Shown one piece after another: positions 44,927 through 55,874 of a DNA stretch of 64,000 nt. A model generated the notes under the pieces. That model ran no database searches. It had not been told where the DNA came from and worked only from the letters and a program-made list of their open reading frames with translations. Within the stretch, counting starts at the first letter, position 1; each line of letters opens with the position of its first letter. The translations under genes were made by a program, and so were the position numbers. The DNA comes from Gigantopelta aegis (Eukaryota; Mollusca; Gastropoda; Neomphalida; Peltospiridae): the NCBI RefSeq assembly GCF_016097555.1, contig NC_054706.1:23762850-23826849 (forward strand), in the 5' to 3' direction.

Positions 44927-45255
44927 TCGGGACGTAGCCCAGTGGTAAAGCGTTCGCTTGATGCGCGGTCGGTCTGGGATCGATCTCCGTCGGTGGGCCC
45001 ATTGGGATATTTCTCGCTCCAGCCAGTACACCACGACTGGTATATCAAAGGCCGTGGTATGTGCTATCCTGTCTGTGGGACGATGCATATAAAAAAAACC
45101 TTGCTGCTAATCGAAAAGAGTAGCCCATGAAGTGGCGACAGCGGGTTTCCTCTCTCAATATATGTATGGTCCTTAACCATATGTCCGACGCCATATAACC
45201 GTACATAAAATACACGTATGTTGAGTGCGCCGTTAAATAAAACATTTCCTTTTAT
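44927..45255 (+). mobile_element. SINE-B
   Basis: Head GGGACGTAGCCCAGTGGTAA, body AGGCCGTGGTATGTGCTATC, tail 1 with a small change (GAGTGCGCCGTTAAATAAAA). Confidence 0.93.
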
Positions 45256-45383
45256 TTCCTGTCTATAACATCGTTTTCTAATGCAAAATACAAACACAAA
45301 TACTGTTTCAATAAACTCGAGGTTCTTCGCTATTAATGTGTGTATGTTCAACTGTCTTGATATGACAAACATCACGCTTCATA

Positions 45384-45503
45384 ATGAATGAATGGATGGA
45401 TGGATGGATGGATGGATGAATGAATGAATGAATGAATGAATGAATGAATGAATGAATGAATGAATGAATGCATGCATGGATGGATGGATGAATGAATAAA
45501 TGT
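45384..45503. repeat. (GAAT)n / (GGAT)n tract leading into a SINE tail 3
   Basis: About 30 tetranucleotide units followed at 45500-45545 by GTTTAACGACACTTCAGTGC. The tract is probably the expanded 3' tail of a reversed tail-3 SINE. Confidence 0.9.
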
Positions 45504-45545
45504 TTAACGACACTTCAGTGCGAAACACATCGGCTATTGTCAAAG

Positions 45546-46774
45546 TTAAGTATATTAATATGATCTACACTAAAATAAAAATTATACAAGTTATATCAAT
45601 TGAAACAGAGATCGGCAAAGTCCCATTGTTTCTGTCGCCCATGGCTAATTGTTATACGACATGCATCTGCAAAATATCGAATAATCGCGTGTCATAGAAA
45701 GAAAACTAATCAGGATAATCTGTTCTAATTAGTTATATGATTAAACCCACCCCACACCAATATTCTCTAAATTTCATCTTTAAAATTGGAAACTTGTTAG
45801 TTTATGTTTCTTATGATTATTAACATTTAACATTTATAGATAATGCACTAGTATACAATCTGATATGAACAAAACAATTACCATAATTTAAAAAAATCAT
45901 ATCTCTGTACAAAGAAGAGTTAAAGGGACGTTTCGACCGGGTCGTAACTGCTACCACAAAGAACCGTCGTGGGTTTGTTTTTAATATATAGAATATTAAT
46001 TCAATTCAATTCTTTATTTACCTACAGCTTTACAGATCATCGGTACAAAAAAACACCAATCTGATTAAAATTAGCTCTACTGGGTCTACCCTGGTAGATC
46101 TAACAGCATTGCGTAGACTCCCATGTCCAGGTGACATTTCATCTATAAATAACAATTCAAATATCGACCAATTACACTTCGCCGTTTATAGCGTTATTCG
46201 GGAGCATACAAATTCTAAAAATATCGGGCGAGACTATTTATGTAATAGGCGAACTTGTTGGTCTATTTCAACATTAAAATAACAGGGGGGAAGTGCAGTA
46301 ATAAACTCTGGATTGTATACTAGTATAAACAGATTTTATGGCTATACCATCACGTTTTTTTTTTCGTCTTGAAACGAATTTTATATAAAATTTTATATTG
46401 AAATTAGTTTCCGGCATACTTCGTAATTCACCCGAATCATTTCGTATACCCTCACCATAATCCCGAATGTTTTCAAATTCTTTTTAAATCACTGGCATGA
46501 TTTTGCAAGTAAGGTTTTGATTGGTCGAATAAAAGGTCAACTGGACATGAGCTCCAACGGGCTGCTGTTAGATCTACATGTAATAGTGGAGCTAATTTTA
46601 ATTAGATTGAAAAAACCACATACCTTACATACAATGGCTGCACAATATAGTGTAGTGCAGAAGAATACAATATAAACACCCACATACCTTACATACCATG
46701 ACTGCACAATATAGTGTAGTGCAGGAGAATACAATATAAAAATACACATATAAATGCACATACATATATGCATA
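45546..46774. other. Intergenic, one local duplication
   Basis: ACATACCTTACATACAATGG (46619) and the next about 45 bp recur at 46684-46741 as a direct duplication of about 65 bp. AATTCAATTCTTTATTTACC at 46003 could be the reversed 3' end of a retroelement. No gene seen. Confidence 0.5.
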
Positions 46775-47750
46775 TATACATACATATACATTTAAATTAA
46801 TCATTCTGACTAATCATACTATACATAACGTGGCTCGTATTTTGTAACATTCAAATAAATATTTACTAAGTTGATTTAATTCTTTAATATTTTCAACACT
46901 TAAAAGGACATTCCTGAGTTTGCTACATTGTAAGATGTTTCCGACTAATAAACTATTTCAACGATTAAACTTACATATTAGATATATTTTCTTGTTTAGA
47001 ATATCAGTGTCTGTATATTTAATGTGTTTCTCGTCCTCTTAATATTTATAAGAAGCCCAAACTGGATTTTGTCTTCAAATAATTTCGTACGGTATATATT
47101 TTAGGAAATAAAATGACATTTAACCTAATACAAATTTTAGAACGATCAGAAACACGTTTAATATACAGCCACGAATATTATGCAGAAAAAATATATTTGA
47201 TATTCAATTACAATCGTTAAAAAGTCTGTTATAACATCTTAAAAATTGCAGCAAACTCAGGAATGTCCCTTTAACAACAAGATAACTTGATAGGCTGGCG
47301 GTCTTTTCCAATAAAACCTTTTTTTTAATATATATATATTTACTTCTTATATTGTCCTATCTAAAATGATATTCATCCTCAACTTTATTCCGATTTCAAT
47401 AAATACAAGTTCTTTTTGTTGTTTCTATGTTTCTATACCTTCCCGTTTCCAGAGCCAAAACGTGTGCTGATCATCTTAATTTAGTTAAAAATGTACGCTT
47501 TTGTTTAGGAATATATTTTTGTAAATAATACTGTAAACACAAGTTGTCAACAACATGCTTATATAAAATACACTTTGGTGACGTATTTAATAAACTAAAT
47601 AAATTCTGCTTCGCCTGATCAAAAATACAAGTTTTAATTAATAGCAAAACATATTTCCCACATATAAATTGTTGATTTCCCCACAAATCGCCGAAACCTA
47701 ATAGCAAAATTTTATTTTTTAAAAAGGTTACCCAATTAAACTTTTGAACT
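46775..47750 (-). mobile_element. LINE fragment split by a MITE
   Basis: Minus-strand segments in order: LLGFGDLWGNQQFICGKYVL and LYKHVVDNLCLQYYLQKYI (47707-47490); ALETGRYRNIETTKRTCIY and NKVEDEYHF (47470-47370); FYWKRPPAYQVILL (47320-47275); then, beyond the MITE, VENIKELNQLSKYLFECYK (46897-46840). These are late parts of a non-LTR reverse transcriptase protein. In-frame stops and a small frame shift are present, so it is dead. Confidence 0.85.
46900..47274. mobile_element. TTAA-flanked MITE inside the LINE
   Basis: TTAA at both ends. Inverted ends AGGACATTCCTGAGTTTGCT and AGCAAACTCAGGAATGTCCCT, with TGTAAGATGTT / AACATCTTAAAA further in. Counting one TTAA only, the LINE frame runs on without a break (ILLLSVENI), which fixes the duplication exactly. 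Confidence 0.92.
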
Positions 47751-47764
47751 GAATTTCCCTTTAA

Positions 47765-48162
47765 AAGTAAAGTTTATTTTATTTAACGATGCCACTAGAG
47801 CACATTGATTTTTTATCTTATCATCGGCTATTGGACGTCAAACATATGGTCATTCTGACACTGTTTTTTAGAGGAAACCCGCTGTCGCCGCATAGGCTAC
47901 TCTTTTACGACAGGCAGCAAGGGATCTTTTATTTGCGCTTCCCACAGGCAGGATAGCACAAACCATGGCCTTTGTTGAACCAATTATGGATCACTGGTCG
48001 GTGCAAGTGGTTTTATACCTACCCACTGAGCCTTGCTGAGCACTCACTCAGGGTTTGAAGTCGGTATCTGGATTAAAAATCCCATGCTTCGACTGGGATC
48101 CGAACCCCATTACCTACCAGCCTGTAGACCGATGGCCTAACCACGACGCCACCGAGGCCGGT
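47765..48162 (-). mobile_element. Chimeric SINE (head A + tail 2)
   Basis: Reversed: tail 2 (GCCACTAGAGCACATTGATT, ATCATCGGCTATTGGACGTC) joins the SINE-A body at AGAGGAAACCCGCTGTCGCC and ends with head A (ACGCCACCGAGGCCGG). Confidence 0.92.
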
Positions 48163-48744
48163 CCCTCTGAAAGATCCAACAGTACTTTGTACGCTTCTTT
48201 AAGAATACAGTTTTTTGTTGGAAGTAATTTAAACTAGTATTTTACCTATGTGCGAAACAGACGTATAGATTCCATTGGAATTCTTCCAAGTTCAAAGTAT
48301 ACCATAATATTACAAGTAGATTTCTTCACTCCTAATAACCTTTTACAAAACTCTAAATGCAACATTGGCATTTGCTACATCACTACCTTTATTAAACCCC
48401 CATACTTCACATCAAATACTGCTGACATATGTATCAAACATTGTTTTACAATTCACACTCAAAGTTTTACACCTAGAATATAGAGCAAATAAGGCTTTAA
48501 AATATATATAATATATAGAATACATGTATACAATTTGTGAGTTACGTTTATAATTTTGTTGCTGTACTACTTTTGGTAATGAATGCATACTCTGTTTGTT
48601 CTGTGATCAGCCCATTAGCGGAATATTAGGTTGTTAGGTACACATTTCGAATCGCAATATTTGCTCTAACTATAGTAACTGCACCTCTAGATGTTATGTA
48701 ACATAGAAGTGATTCATATTTGGATCTCATTTATATTAAGCTCA
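48163..48744. other. Intergenic, unassigned
   Basis: AT-rich. Nothing recognised. Confidence 0.5.
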
Positions 48745-48935
48745 AAACACACCGAACACGGGTCTGGGTCAGGATCTAGCGAGTTTGGTACCAGTTGTAA
48801 AAAGAAACGCACTGATAGACCCGTGCTGGCGCCAAGATCTGGCAGCAGACGACATAGGACATGCGGTATATTTTGTGCCTTCCATCCTCACCAGACCCAG
48901 ACCAAGCGTCGATGTGCTTCGGGTCTTAGTATTAG
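48745..48935. mobile_element. Short inverted-repeat element (MITE), copy 1
   Basis: Ends AACACGGGTCTGGGTCAGG and ACCAGACCCAGACCAAGCG are imperfect inverted repeats. The interior has AAAAGAAACGCACTGA, GTGCTGGCGCCAA and GACGACATAG, all shared with 57308-57480. Confidence 0.72.
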
Positions 48936-49261
48936 GAATGTTATATTAAATAGATACCCACACACCCTATCTCGCATCTGTAATATGTTTTTAATTCAAT
49001 CACTTTGTGTATATATCTCTAACAGCTCAGACCCCCACTGCTGTTAATTATCAATCCAATATCACATGGGATTTACAGTATTCACTCGAGTATAGATTTG
49101 TGACAAAAGTGCCATCTGTCGTTTATGTCTGCATATAGAGCATGTGCAATAGTAATCACTTTGGAGATTAATTCTTTATGTATGTATGTATGTATTTATT
49201 ATTTATATATGCAGTAAGCTAAAATTGGGAACTCGAGTTGGTTGTAAAATAGGAAACAATG

Positions 49262-49465
<204 letters not shown>

Positions 49466-49727
49466 GGAGACGGGATCTGACTCAGTCAGCAATGTTCTTT
49501 GGTCGTAGGATCGAATCCACTTGGTGAGCCCGTCCCAAGCCGTGCTCCACGACTGTTATACCAAAGGCCTTGATATGTTCTGTTCTGTTAGTGGAAAATA
49601 ATGTATCCAGTTTTCTTTTTATTAAGATTAACCGTCAGAATTATCAAATGTTCGGCATCCAATACTCGATCATTAATAAATCAACGTGCTCTTGTGATGT
49701 CTTTAAATAAAACAAACTTTTAAGTTT
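49466..49727 (+). mobile_element. SINE-C, diverged
   Basis: Head GATCTGACTCAGTCAGCAAT and AGGATCGAATCCAC, body AAAGGCCTTGATATGTTCTG, tail 2 AACGTGCTCTTGTGATGTC. The central CATATAAAAGATCCC part is eroded. Confidence 0.8.
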
Positions 49728-49984
49728 TTAACTGTCTTTGACAGACAATCCAAACAGTTAAAACGTGTTCCCCGGACAATGTACTTGAACGTTAGTTAGA
49801 TATAGAAAAATTAATAAATTAAAATTAATGAAACCCCAAAACCACCCTCTATTTACACAAACACAGACGTAGGAAACATTGGATCCACAGTTATACAAAT
49901 AACTACCCCCATCCCTCCCAGTTGCCGCCATCTTCAGACATGTTTTAATATTACTGACTTCCAACATTTAGGGTCTACTCTTTG

Positions 49985-50275
49985 TCCTTTCTGCGTGTTA
50001 CAGGTAGTACTAAACCAAATAACTTCCGGCTGGGACAAAGTTGGAGGTGCACCCAACTTTTGATAGAGAAGTGAACACCACAAGTCCTGTGATTGGTTAT
50101 AAATGTGAGTGTGTTGGTTGTAAAAAATAATAGTTTTATCTGGGTAAAAAAAATGTGCAATTTTATTTCATCTAGTACCAGTGTGTCAAGTAGCCTTGTG
50201 CTTGAAACATGTATGGGGTACCTATAAAAAAAACGTACTCGAATTTTGTGCGAAACTAGGGTAGTCATAGACGCT
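49985..50275. repeat. Dispersed repeat Y, copy 1
   Basis: Contains GTTGGAGGTGCACCCAACTT, CACAAGTCCTGTGATTGGTT and GTAGCCTTGTGCTTGAAACA, ending GTGCGAAACTAGGG. It matches 61490-61765 in reverse orientation. Class unknown. Confidence 0.75.
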
Positions 50276-50617
50276 ACGCGTTATCTCAGAAACGAGCAGC
50301 TTGACCCCCAGTTTTAGCCACATATGTTACTATTGTCGTCTATGGGATTTGATTTGGTAGTATACACCCTACAGGCGTTCTAGTAAGCTTAAGGCTATAC
50401 ACAGTATCCGTTTTTATTTTGAACTTTGACATGGTAACTAATCGAATGTTTTGTTTCCAGCACACCTCATGTTATGGGTGCGTTATTTTTGCAACAGTTA
50501 CGCAACTGGTCTATTTAACTGAATTACGGCACATTATGACATTTAAACCGCTTTCTTTGAGGAGTATATGCTTTAGACGATCACACGGTATAGGACGCTA
50601 TATGTATACTACATAGT
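50276..50617. other. Intergenic, unassigned
   Basis: TCTATGGGATTTGATTTGGT near 50340 recurs near 61022 and, reversed, near 61336, so this may be part of a longer repeat that includes Y. Confidence 0.45.
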
Positions 50618-50619
50618 GG

Positions 50620-51076
50620 CGGATCCAGAAAATCTATTTTTGTGGGGTTAATGATATGAGACGGAATAAATGAATGAATCAATGAATGTTTAACGACACC
50701 CCAGCACGAAAAATACATCGGCTATTGGGTGTCAAACTATGGTAATGCAAACAAATAAAGTGATGATGAACATCAATATAAGAATTCAAGACTGAAATAA
50801 AAACAGTGTAAAGAACTGTACAAAAATACAAATATCACAGATAGATACTGACTTTTACTCAAAATTTCAATTTTGTGCTGTATTGGCCATTCTCAAAGAG
50901 AATGTTACACCCCTGCACCACGGTCAGGTTACAGCACGCGCAGGGGATATGAGACGGAATGCCAAGGGACTTTTGGGGGAGGTTTGGAGGGGATCGTAAA
51001 TAAAAAAGAAGAAAATTAATATATAATAAAATTATAACTGTCGCAAAATTTAGCAGCCCCCTAGATCCGCCTCTGC
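50620..51076. mobile_element. MITE interrupted by a SINE-E
   Basis: Ends GGCGGATCCAGAAAATC and CCCCCTAGATCCGCCTC. The uninterrupted relative at 60394-60573 carries GATGACATGAGGCGAAATAC exactly where this copy holds the SINE. Confidence 0.8.
50653..50960 (-). mobile_element. SINE-E with 15-bp target duplication
   Basis: SINE 50668-50945 between two copies of GATATGAGACGGAAT. On the minus strand the head starts CCTGCGCGTGCTGTAACCTG and the end is tail 3 (GGTGTCGTTAAACATTCATT) with (ATTC)n. This is the only complete tail-3 element with this head in the window. Confidence 0.92.
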
Positions 51077-51863
51077 TACATGTATGTATATTTAGAATAT
51101 TTGCACGACTTCACTGAGTAAATATCCGATTCGTCCATTGTTACATTTATGAGAGAGATTAACTAAACAAATCCACTTATGACGTGCATTTTTTTTTCAG
51201 ACTTGGACTCAGTTTGCTGTTCGCCACGAAAGAGTTAATCATACATCCTACTTGAAGAGTATTGCGTGTCTGCGTTCTTGCTTAACGAGACTACGTTCTT
51301 GATCGTCGAGACCAAATTGTTGGTCTGTGGACGACAGTCTGTGAACGAAGGTGGGTAAACATCCGAAGACCCACGAAGATGACAGTGGAAGAGGGACACG
51401 TGGGACGTGTGTGAAAGAATTAAAATATGTGAAGGAAACACGCTAAAGAAGATCAAGGAGGCGTACAAGGAAAACTGAAGAGTTCCAGACAAGTAATCAA
51501 CCACGTGATACGCGTTAACATCCACTGGATGTTCAAACACGTCTGTTCTGGGCACCAACTGAATTCCAATGAAAATGTGTTCACGTTAGTAAGTTCCAGG
51601 CAGTTTGTTACCCGTACGCCTTTACTGTTATCGTGCATGTGTTGTATCCTGACGAGTATGTTGCTGGTCTAAAACTTCAAAACTTTGAACTGATCACTAG
51701 ACCTATATCACTATAACTGAAATGGCACCCTGTCATTATATTATCGACTGGGTTGATTTCAAGGAAGAAAACCATTCCTAATATACAGCATACTTTCTGA
51801 AGACATGTGATAAATTATATTCAAAGATCAGTTTCCACGCAAACTCCTCAATCATCTATACCA
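51077..51863 (+). other. Likely 5' region of the downstream gene
   Basis: TTTTTTTTTCAG at 51189-51200 could be a 3' splice site, followed by about 660 bp without repeats up to the ATG. An untranslated exon is plausible but not shown. Confidence 0.4.
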
Positions 51864-52865
51864 ATGCATCCTAAACCCAAAAGCGCCCCAGCGAGGATGA
51901 AATCCAAATTTACCAGCAACAAATCGAACGCGACCAAAGAGATGGAAGCGTGGGCCAAGAGAGACACGGACACCCTCGGTGCCAGTCACGAGGCGCTGCG
52001 CATGGCGGGACAGCTGTCAGACAACGTCACCGAGGAGCGGATGCTGAGGTCGAAGCTGTGGGAACTCTCCAAAGAGAGACACAAATTCCTGTTGCAGAAC
52101 GCGTACGAGAAGAAAATGTTCATGGACAAGATAATGAAGAAAGCCACCACGGTTCGGCACTACTCGGCCCAGACCGGAACCATGCGGAGACACTCGTTTG
52201 AAACGCCCAACTACAGCGACTCTCGGAGCGACGTCGCCAGCAGCATCATCAGCGTCAAGTCGGCCCCGCATACGAGGTTGCACACCAACGCTCGTTTTGC
52301 TCTGCTGGAGAGAATGGACCCGAAAAACGGAAGGGACCGGCCGAAAGAAGTGAAGAACATGACGTCTGCGGAGAAAACGCGAGTTGTGACATTTAGACCC
52401 CAGTTGGTGACAGAAATAGAGAGCAGAGCCGGAAAGGGCAAACCTGCATGTTTTTCACGTCATCAGACGTTCCTCCCAAATGAAGTCACTGTCCAGCCGA
52501 CGCAGGCCGCATCCAGACTGGCAAGGTCAATAAAGGCGGTGGCCACAATGTCGGCAGTGTCTCAAGCGTTCAGCTCCGCACTGAAGGAATGCGACGAAGA
52601 TGATTCGTCCTCTAATTCGTGGACAAAAAAGAAAAACGAAAAAGTTTTAGGCGCCATTACCGGAAGTACGATTCGTGATCCAAGGTACTCTCATCTGGAG
52701 CATGCGCTCTGCCCCATTAAGTCGAATGCGGCGCCGATGGACCTGAAATCAGTTGTGGGGAATTTAGAATCTTTGCACTTGCCACCCAGAACACCGAAAG
52801 AAGCGAAACCGAAAATAGAACTGAAAGCGATGGAGTTTATGAAGGAACGCGGAATTGTCTTTTGA
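51864..52865 (+). CDS. Hypothetical protein, 333 residues, single exon
   Basis: An uninterrupted frame starts at ATG 51864. The frame stays open for 19 more codons upstream (to about 51807) but without an ATG, so a spliced upstream start is possible. I do not recognise a family. The protein is basic and hydrophilic, with no signal peptide or membrane segment. Residues about 25-105 are highly charged and probably helical (EMEAWAKRDTDTLG, ERMLRSKLWELSKERHKFLL, EKKMFMDKIMKKA). A Ser/Arg-rich stretch follows (RRHSFETPNYSDSRSDVASS), then an acidic-Ser patch (ECDEDDSSSNSW) near residue 250 and a Lys-rich end (KAMEFMKERGIVF). The sequence is clearly richer in G and C than its flanks, as expected for real coding DNA. 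No neighbour suggests a role. Confidence 0.78.
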   Translation: MHPKPKSAPARMKSKFTSNKSNATKEMEAWAKRDTDTLGASHEALRMAGQLSDNVTEERMLRSKLWELSKERHKFLLQNAYEKKMFMDKIMKKATTVRHYSAQTGTMRRHSFETPNYSDSRSDVASSIISVKSAPHTRLHTNARFALLERMDPKNGRDRPKEVKNMTSAEKTRVVTFRPQLVTEIESRAGKGKPACFSRHQTFLPNEVTVQPTQAASRLARSIKAVATMSAVSQAFSSALKECDEDDSSSNSWTKKKNEKVLGAITGSTIRDPRYSHLEHALCPIKSNAAPMDLKSVVGNLESLHLPPRTPKEAKPKIELKAMEFMKERGIVF

Positions 52866-52878
52866 TAAATACCTTTAA

Positions 52879-52884
52879 AATAAA
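52879..52884 (+). terminator. Candidate polyadenylation signal
   Basis: AATAAA 14 bp after the stop codon of the 333-residue gene. This is unusually close, so a later signal may be used instead. Confidence 0.45.
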
Positions 52885-53566
52885 ACGAAAGAAGAACGAT
52901 TCGTGAAGAAAAAAGGTGTTCATTATGTACATCAAATACTTTGGTTAACTAATTTTACTTCTTTATTTGGATATTTCTTCTCTTCTTGTTAATGGATTTT
53001 AGTTACCATGACATGCCTCCATGACAATACAATATTTTATGTACAACATAATATAACAATACATATACATGCTCATGCTTTGGTAGTAATTTACATAGTT
53101 ATGTTGGCTATTAAGTGTTGCCATTTATTATATTCTCAGATAAGAAAACACGTCTTTATAGCTGGTTAAATAAAATACGTTTCGGGATAAATTAAATAAG
53201 AATGTATACATAAGAAGGAATGCTGCCGTATGATACTGCCTTTTAAAGGCCTTAAAACATTGTACACTCTTCATCAACATCATCATCACCGGCGATATGG
53301 AACACAGATCAATGTGCTGGTGTACAATTGTTCACTAGTACTATTCTTTACATTTGTATGCGAGGATAAAGTTATAAACCACTACCAGTTAGACCAGTTG
53401 ATGTGTTTAGGGGTCAGTATGCAGGGGTGGTAGTGGCACGAGCACATTTGTTGGGTATATACGTATGGTAGGACAAAAGGCAAAGGATTTGGGCCTATAC
53501 CACACTCACCCTGCACAACCCCACCTGTTTCTACACACCTGGGTTAAGTATGGGAACTACGGTACT
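52885..53566. other. Intergenic / 3' flank, unassigned
   Basis: AT-rich, nothing recognised. Confidence 0.5.
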
Positions 53567-53733
53567 CAGGACCGTAGCAAGGATTTTTTGTTGGGGGGCA
53601 ACCGAGTAGTTAATAGTCTAAAATTCCGTGAACAGTTAAGAAGAGAATTTGCTTCAAGTTTCTATAATGCTTTCGGGATTGCCCCCCTTACCCCCCCCCC
53701 CCCCCCCCCCCCCCAAGCTACGGCCCTGGTACT
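53562..53733. mobile_element. hAT-like MITE with C run
   Basis: Element 53567-53728 with ends CAGGACCGTAGCAAGG and AAGCTACGGCCCTG, flanked on both sides by GTACT. A C run fills 53690-53714. Confidence 0.82.
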
Positions 53734-53954
53734 ATCATCAATCTCCTCTTTTTGTTTTGAATAAAGTAAACAGCAAATCGGAAATAAACACAAACTCACT
53801 TTATTTTTTATTTATTTGCATTTTATATCATAATGGACCACATATTATAATATGCTGAATTAAATTCGCTCTCGGGAACAATTGGACTGGTTTTCATACC
53901 TTACCCTATTCCAGCACATTTATTCAACAATATACTTTTAATTTCAACTTATTT

Positions 53955-54205
53955 TCATGCTTATATGTAAGGTTCAAACATGCTGTCCTGGGCACACACC
54001 TCAGCTATCTAGGCTGTCTGTCCAGGGCAGTGGGTTAGTTGTTAATTGTTAGTGGTTAGTAAGAGAGAAGATGGTGTAGTAGCCTTACACCTACACACCG
54101 AGTCGTTAACACTCGCTTTGGGTGGGAGCCGGTACCGGGCTGCGAAACCTGTACCTACCAGCCTTATGTCCGATGGCTTAACCACAACACCACCGAGGCC
54201 GGTAA
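53955..54205 (-). mobile_element. SINE-D
   Basis: Reversed full copy: tail TTCATGCTTATATGTAAGGT, body CAGCTATCTAGGCTGTCTGT and GTTAGTGGTTAGTAAGAGAG, head ACCACAACACCACCGAGGCC. This is the best single-copy reference for the satellite monomer. Confidence 0.87.
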
Positions 54206-54410
54206 CAATATACTAGACAACTCTCCTAAATGCAACGTATGTTGATACGTTTTGCTTGCAATACAATCTTAGAATATCATTACTATATCGTTACTCTTAC
54301 TTCCAGGTGCTTGTTAAACAAGGTAGATATATCTGGTATTGAAAGATCGTCATTTTATTTTAAAATGTCCATTGTACATGTATTTACTTTCAATATATAT
54401 ACAAATGTAT

Positions 54411-54412
<2 letters not shown>

Positions 54413-54481
<69 letters not shown>
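54413..54481. repeat. (TA)n microsatellite
   Basis: About 34 TA units. Confidence 0.95.
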
Positions 54482-54482
<1 letters not shown>

Positions 54483-54971
54483 CTCACTATACAGTCATTG
54501 TAATTAGCGTTAAATAATCGGATATTTTGTTTTGAAGGTAGGTAACACAAATATTATGAAATGTTGAACAGTATTCGGTAGATGTGCAATCATGACGGAC
54601 ACGATAACACTGTGTTTCCAAAGTATAGTTGATGTAGCTATGCCCGTTTCATTCGATTGCCGACATCGCTACAGCCCTGCAGGCTATGAGGTCAGCGATC
54701 ACTAAGCAGACAAAATAAGCAACTTTGTTTCAAGACGTGACTGACTAACACTCATTTGATTCAACATACTGTATTTATTTGCATATTTTGCTTCTATTGG
54801 TGATAATAAATGAAATATTAAAAAAAAACCCACCCCACTAATTCTTGTGTTTATAGTGTTTAAATTCGAAAAATCTAAAATGTCGGACTTCCTGAATGAA
54901 AACGGCTAACTTCTGTAAATGTTTACAACGAACTACTGCTATAACGATCCGATGTTCCTGGTCCCATGCAG
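54482..54971. other. Intergenic, unassigned
   Basis: Nothing recognised. Confidence 0.5.
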
Positions 54972-55385
54972 TTCGTTATAAGAAAGAAAGAAAGAAAGGT
55001 TTTATTTAGCGACGCACTCAGCACATTTTATTTACGGTTATATGGCGTCAGACATATGGTTAAGGACCATACAGATTTTCAGAGGAAACCCGCTGTCGCC
55101 ACTACATGGGCTACTCTTTCAGATTAGCAGCAAGGGATCTTTTATTTGCGCTTCCCACAGGCAGGATAGCACAAACCATGGCCTTTGTTGAACCAGTTAT
55201 GGATCACTGGTCGGTGCAAGTGGTTTACACCTACCCATTGAGCCTTGCGGAGCACTCACTCAGGGTTTGGAGTCGGTATCTGGATTAAAAATCCCATGCC
55301 TCGACTGGGATCCGAACCCAGTACCAACCAGCCTGTAGACCGATGGCCTAACCACGACGCCATCGAGGCCGGTTTCGTTATAAGA
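54972..55385 (-). mobile_element. SINE-A with target duplication
   Basis: SINE between copies of TTCGTTATAAGA (54972-54983, 55374-55385). Reversed: (AAAG)n, tail 1, body, then head A ending GAGGCCGG. Confidence 0.93.
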
Positions 55386-55429
55386 GTATTTTATTGTATA
55401 TAAGAGTATTTTACTGTATATATATATGT

Positions 55430-55781
55430 ATACAATATACACACTGGTGGAAAGAAATAAGGGAACCATTAGAGAATACTCAACGAACTAAGAGGCAATA
55501 CCGATTATCTTGCACAAGTGAATTGATGTTGTCCTTCCCGAAACCTTTCGCCTCTTGACTGCCAATAATAATTAAAAAATTGTCTCCCTAATTAAATACT
55601 TTCTGTCCCATGCAGGCGATCGGACCCAGGACAGACGTGCCTGAAACCTCTACGTTAACAAGAGTCCGAGACTGCTAGTGACACAATCAACATCTGACAC
55701 TTTAGATTCAGGGTGTTTGGACAAAGTCACCATTTCCTATTTCCTTTTACTATTTGTGTGATCCCTTATTTATTTCCATTA

Positions 55782-55787
<6 letters not shown>
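55430..55787. mobile_element. Mariner-like MITE
   Basis: Ends TGGTGGAAAGAAATAAGGGA and TCCCTTATTTATTTCCATTA are imperfect inverted repeats close to TA-rich flanks. The interior TTAAATACTTTCTGTCC is shared with about 3545 in the HGSNAT-like intron. Confidence 0.6.

Positions 55788-55871
<84 letters not shown>
55783..55871. repeat. (TA)n / (TG)n microsatellite
   Basis: TA units followed by about 20 TG units. Confidence 0.95.

Positions 55872-55874
<3 letters not shown>

Noticed and set aside
51235-51558. 107-residue minus-strand frame
   Set aside because: It is antisense to the probable 5' region of the 333-residue gene, with no recognisable motif.
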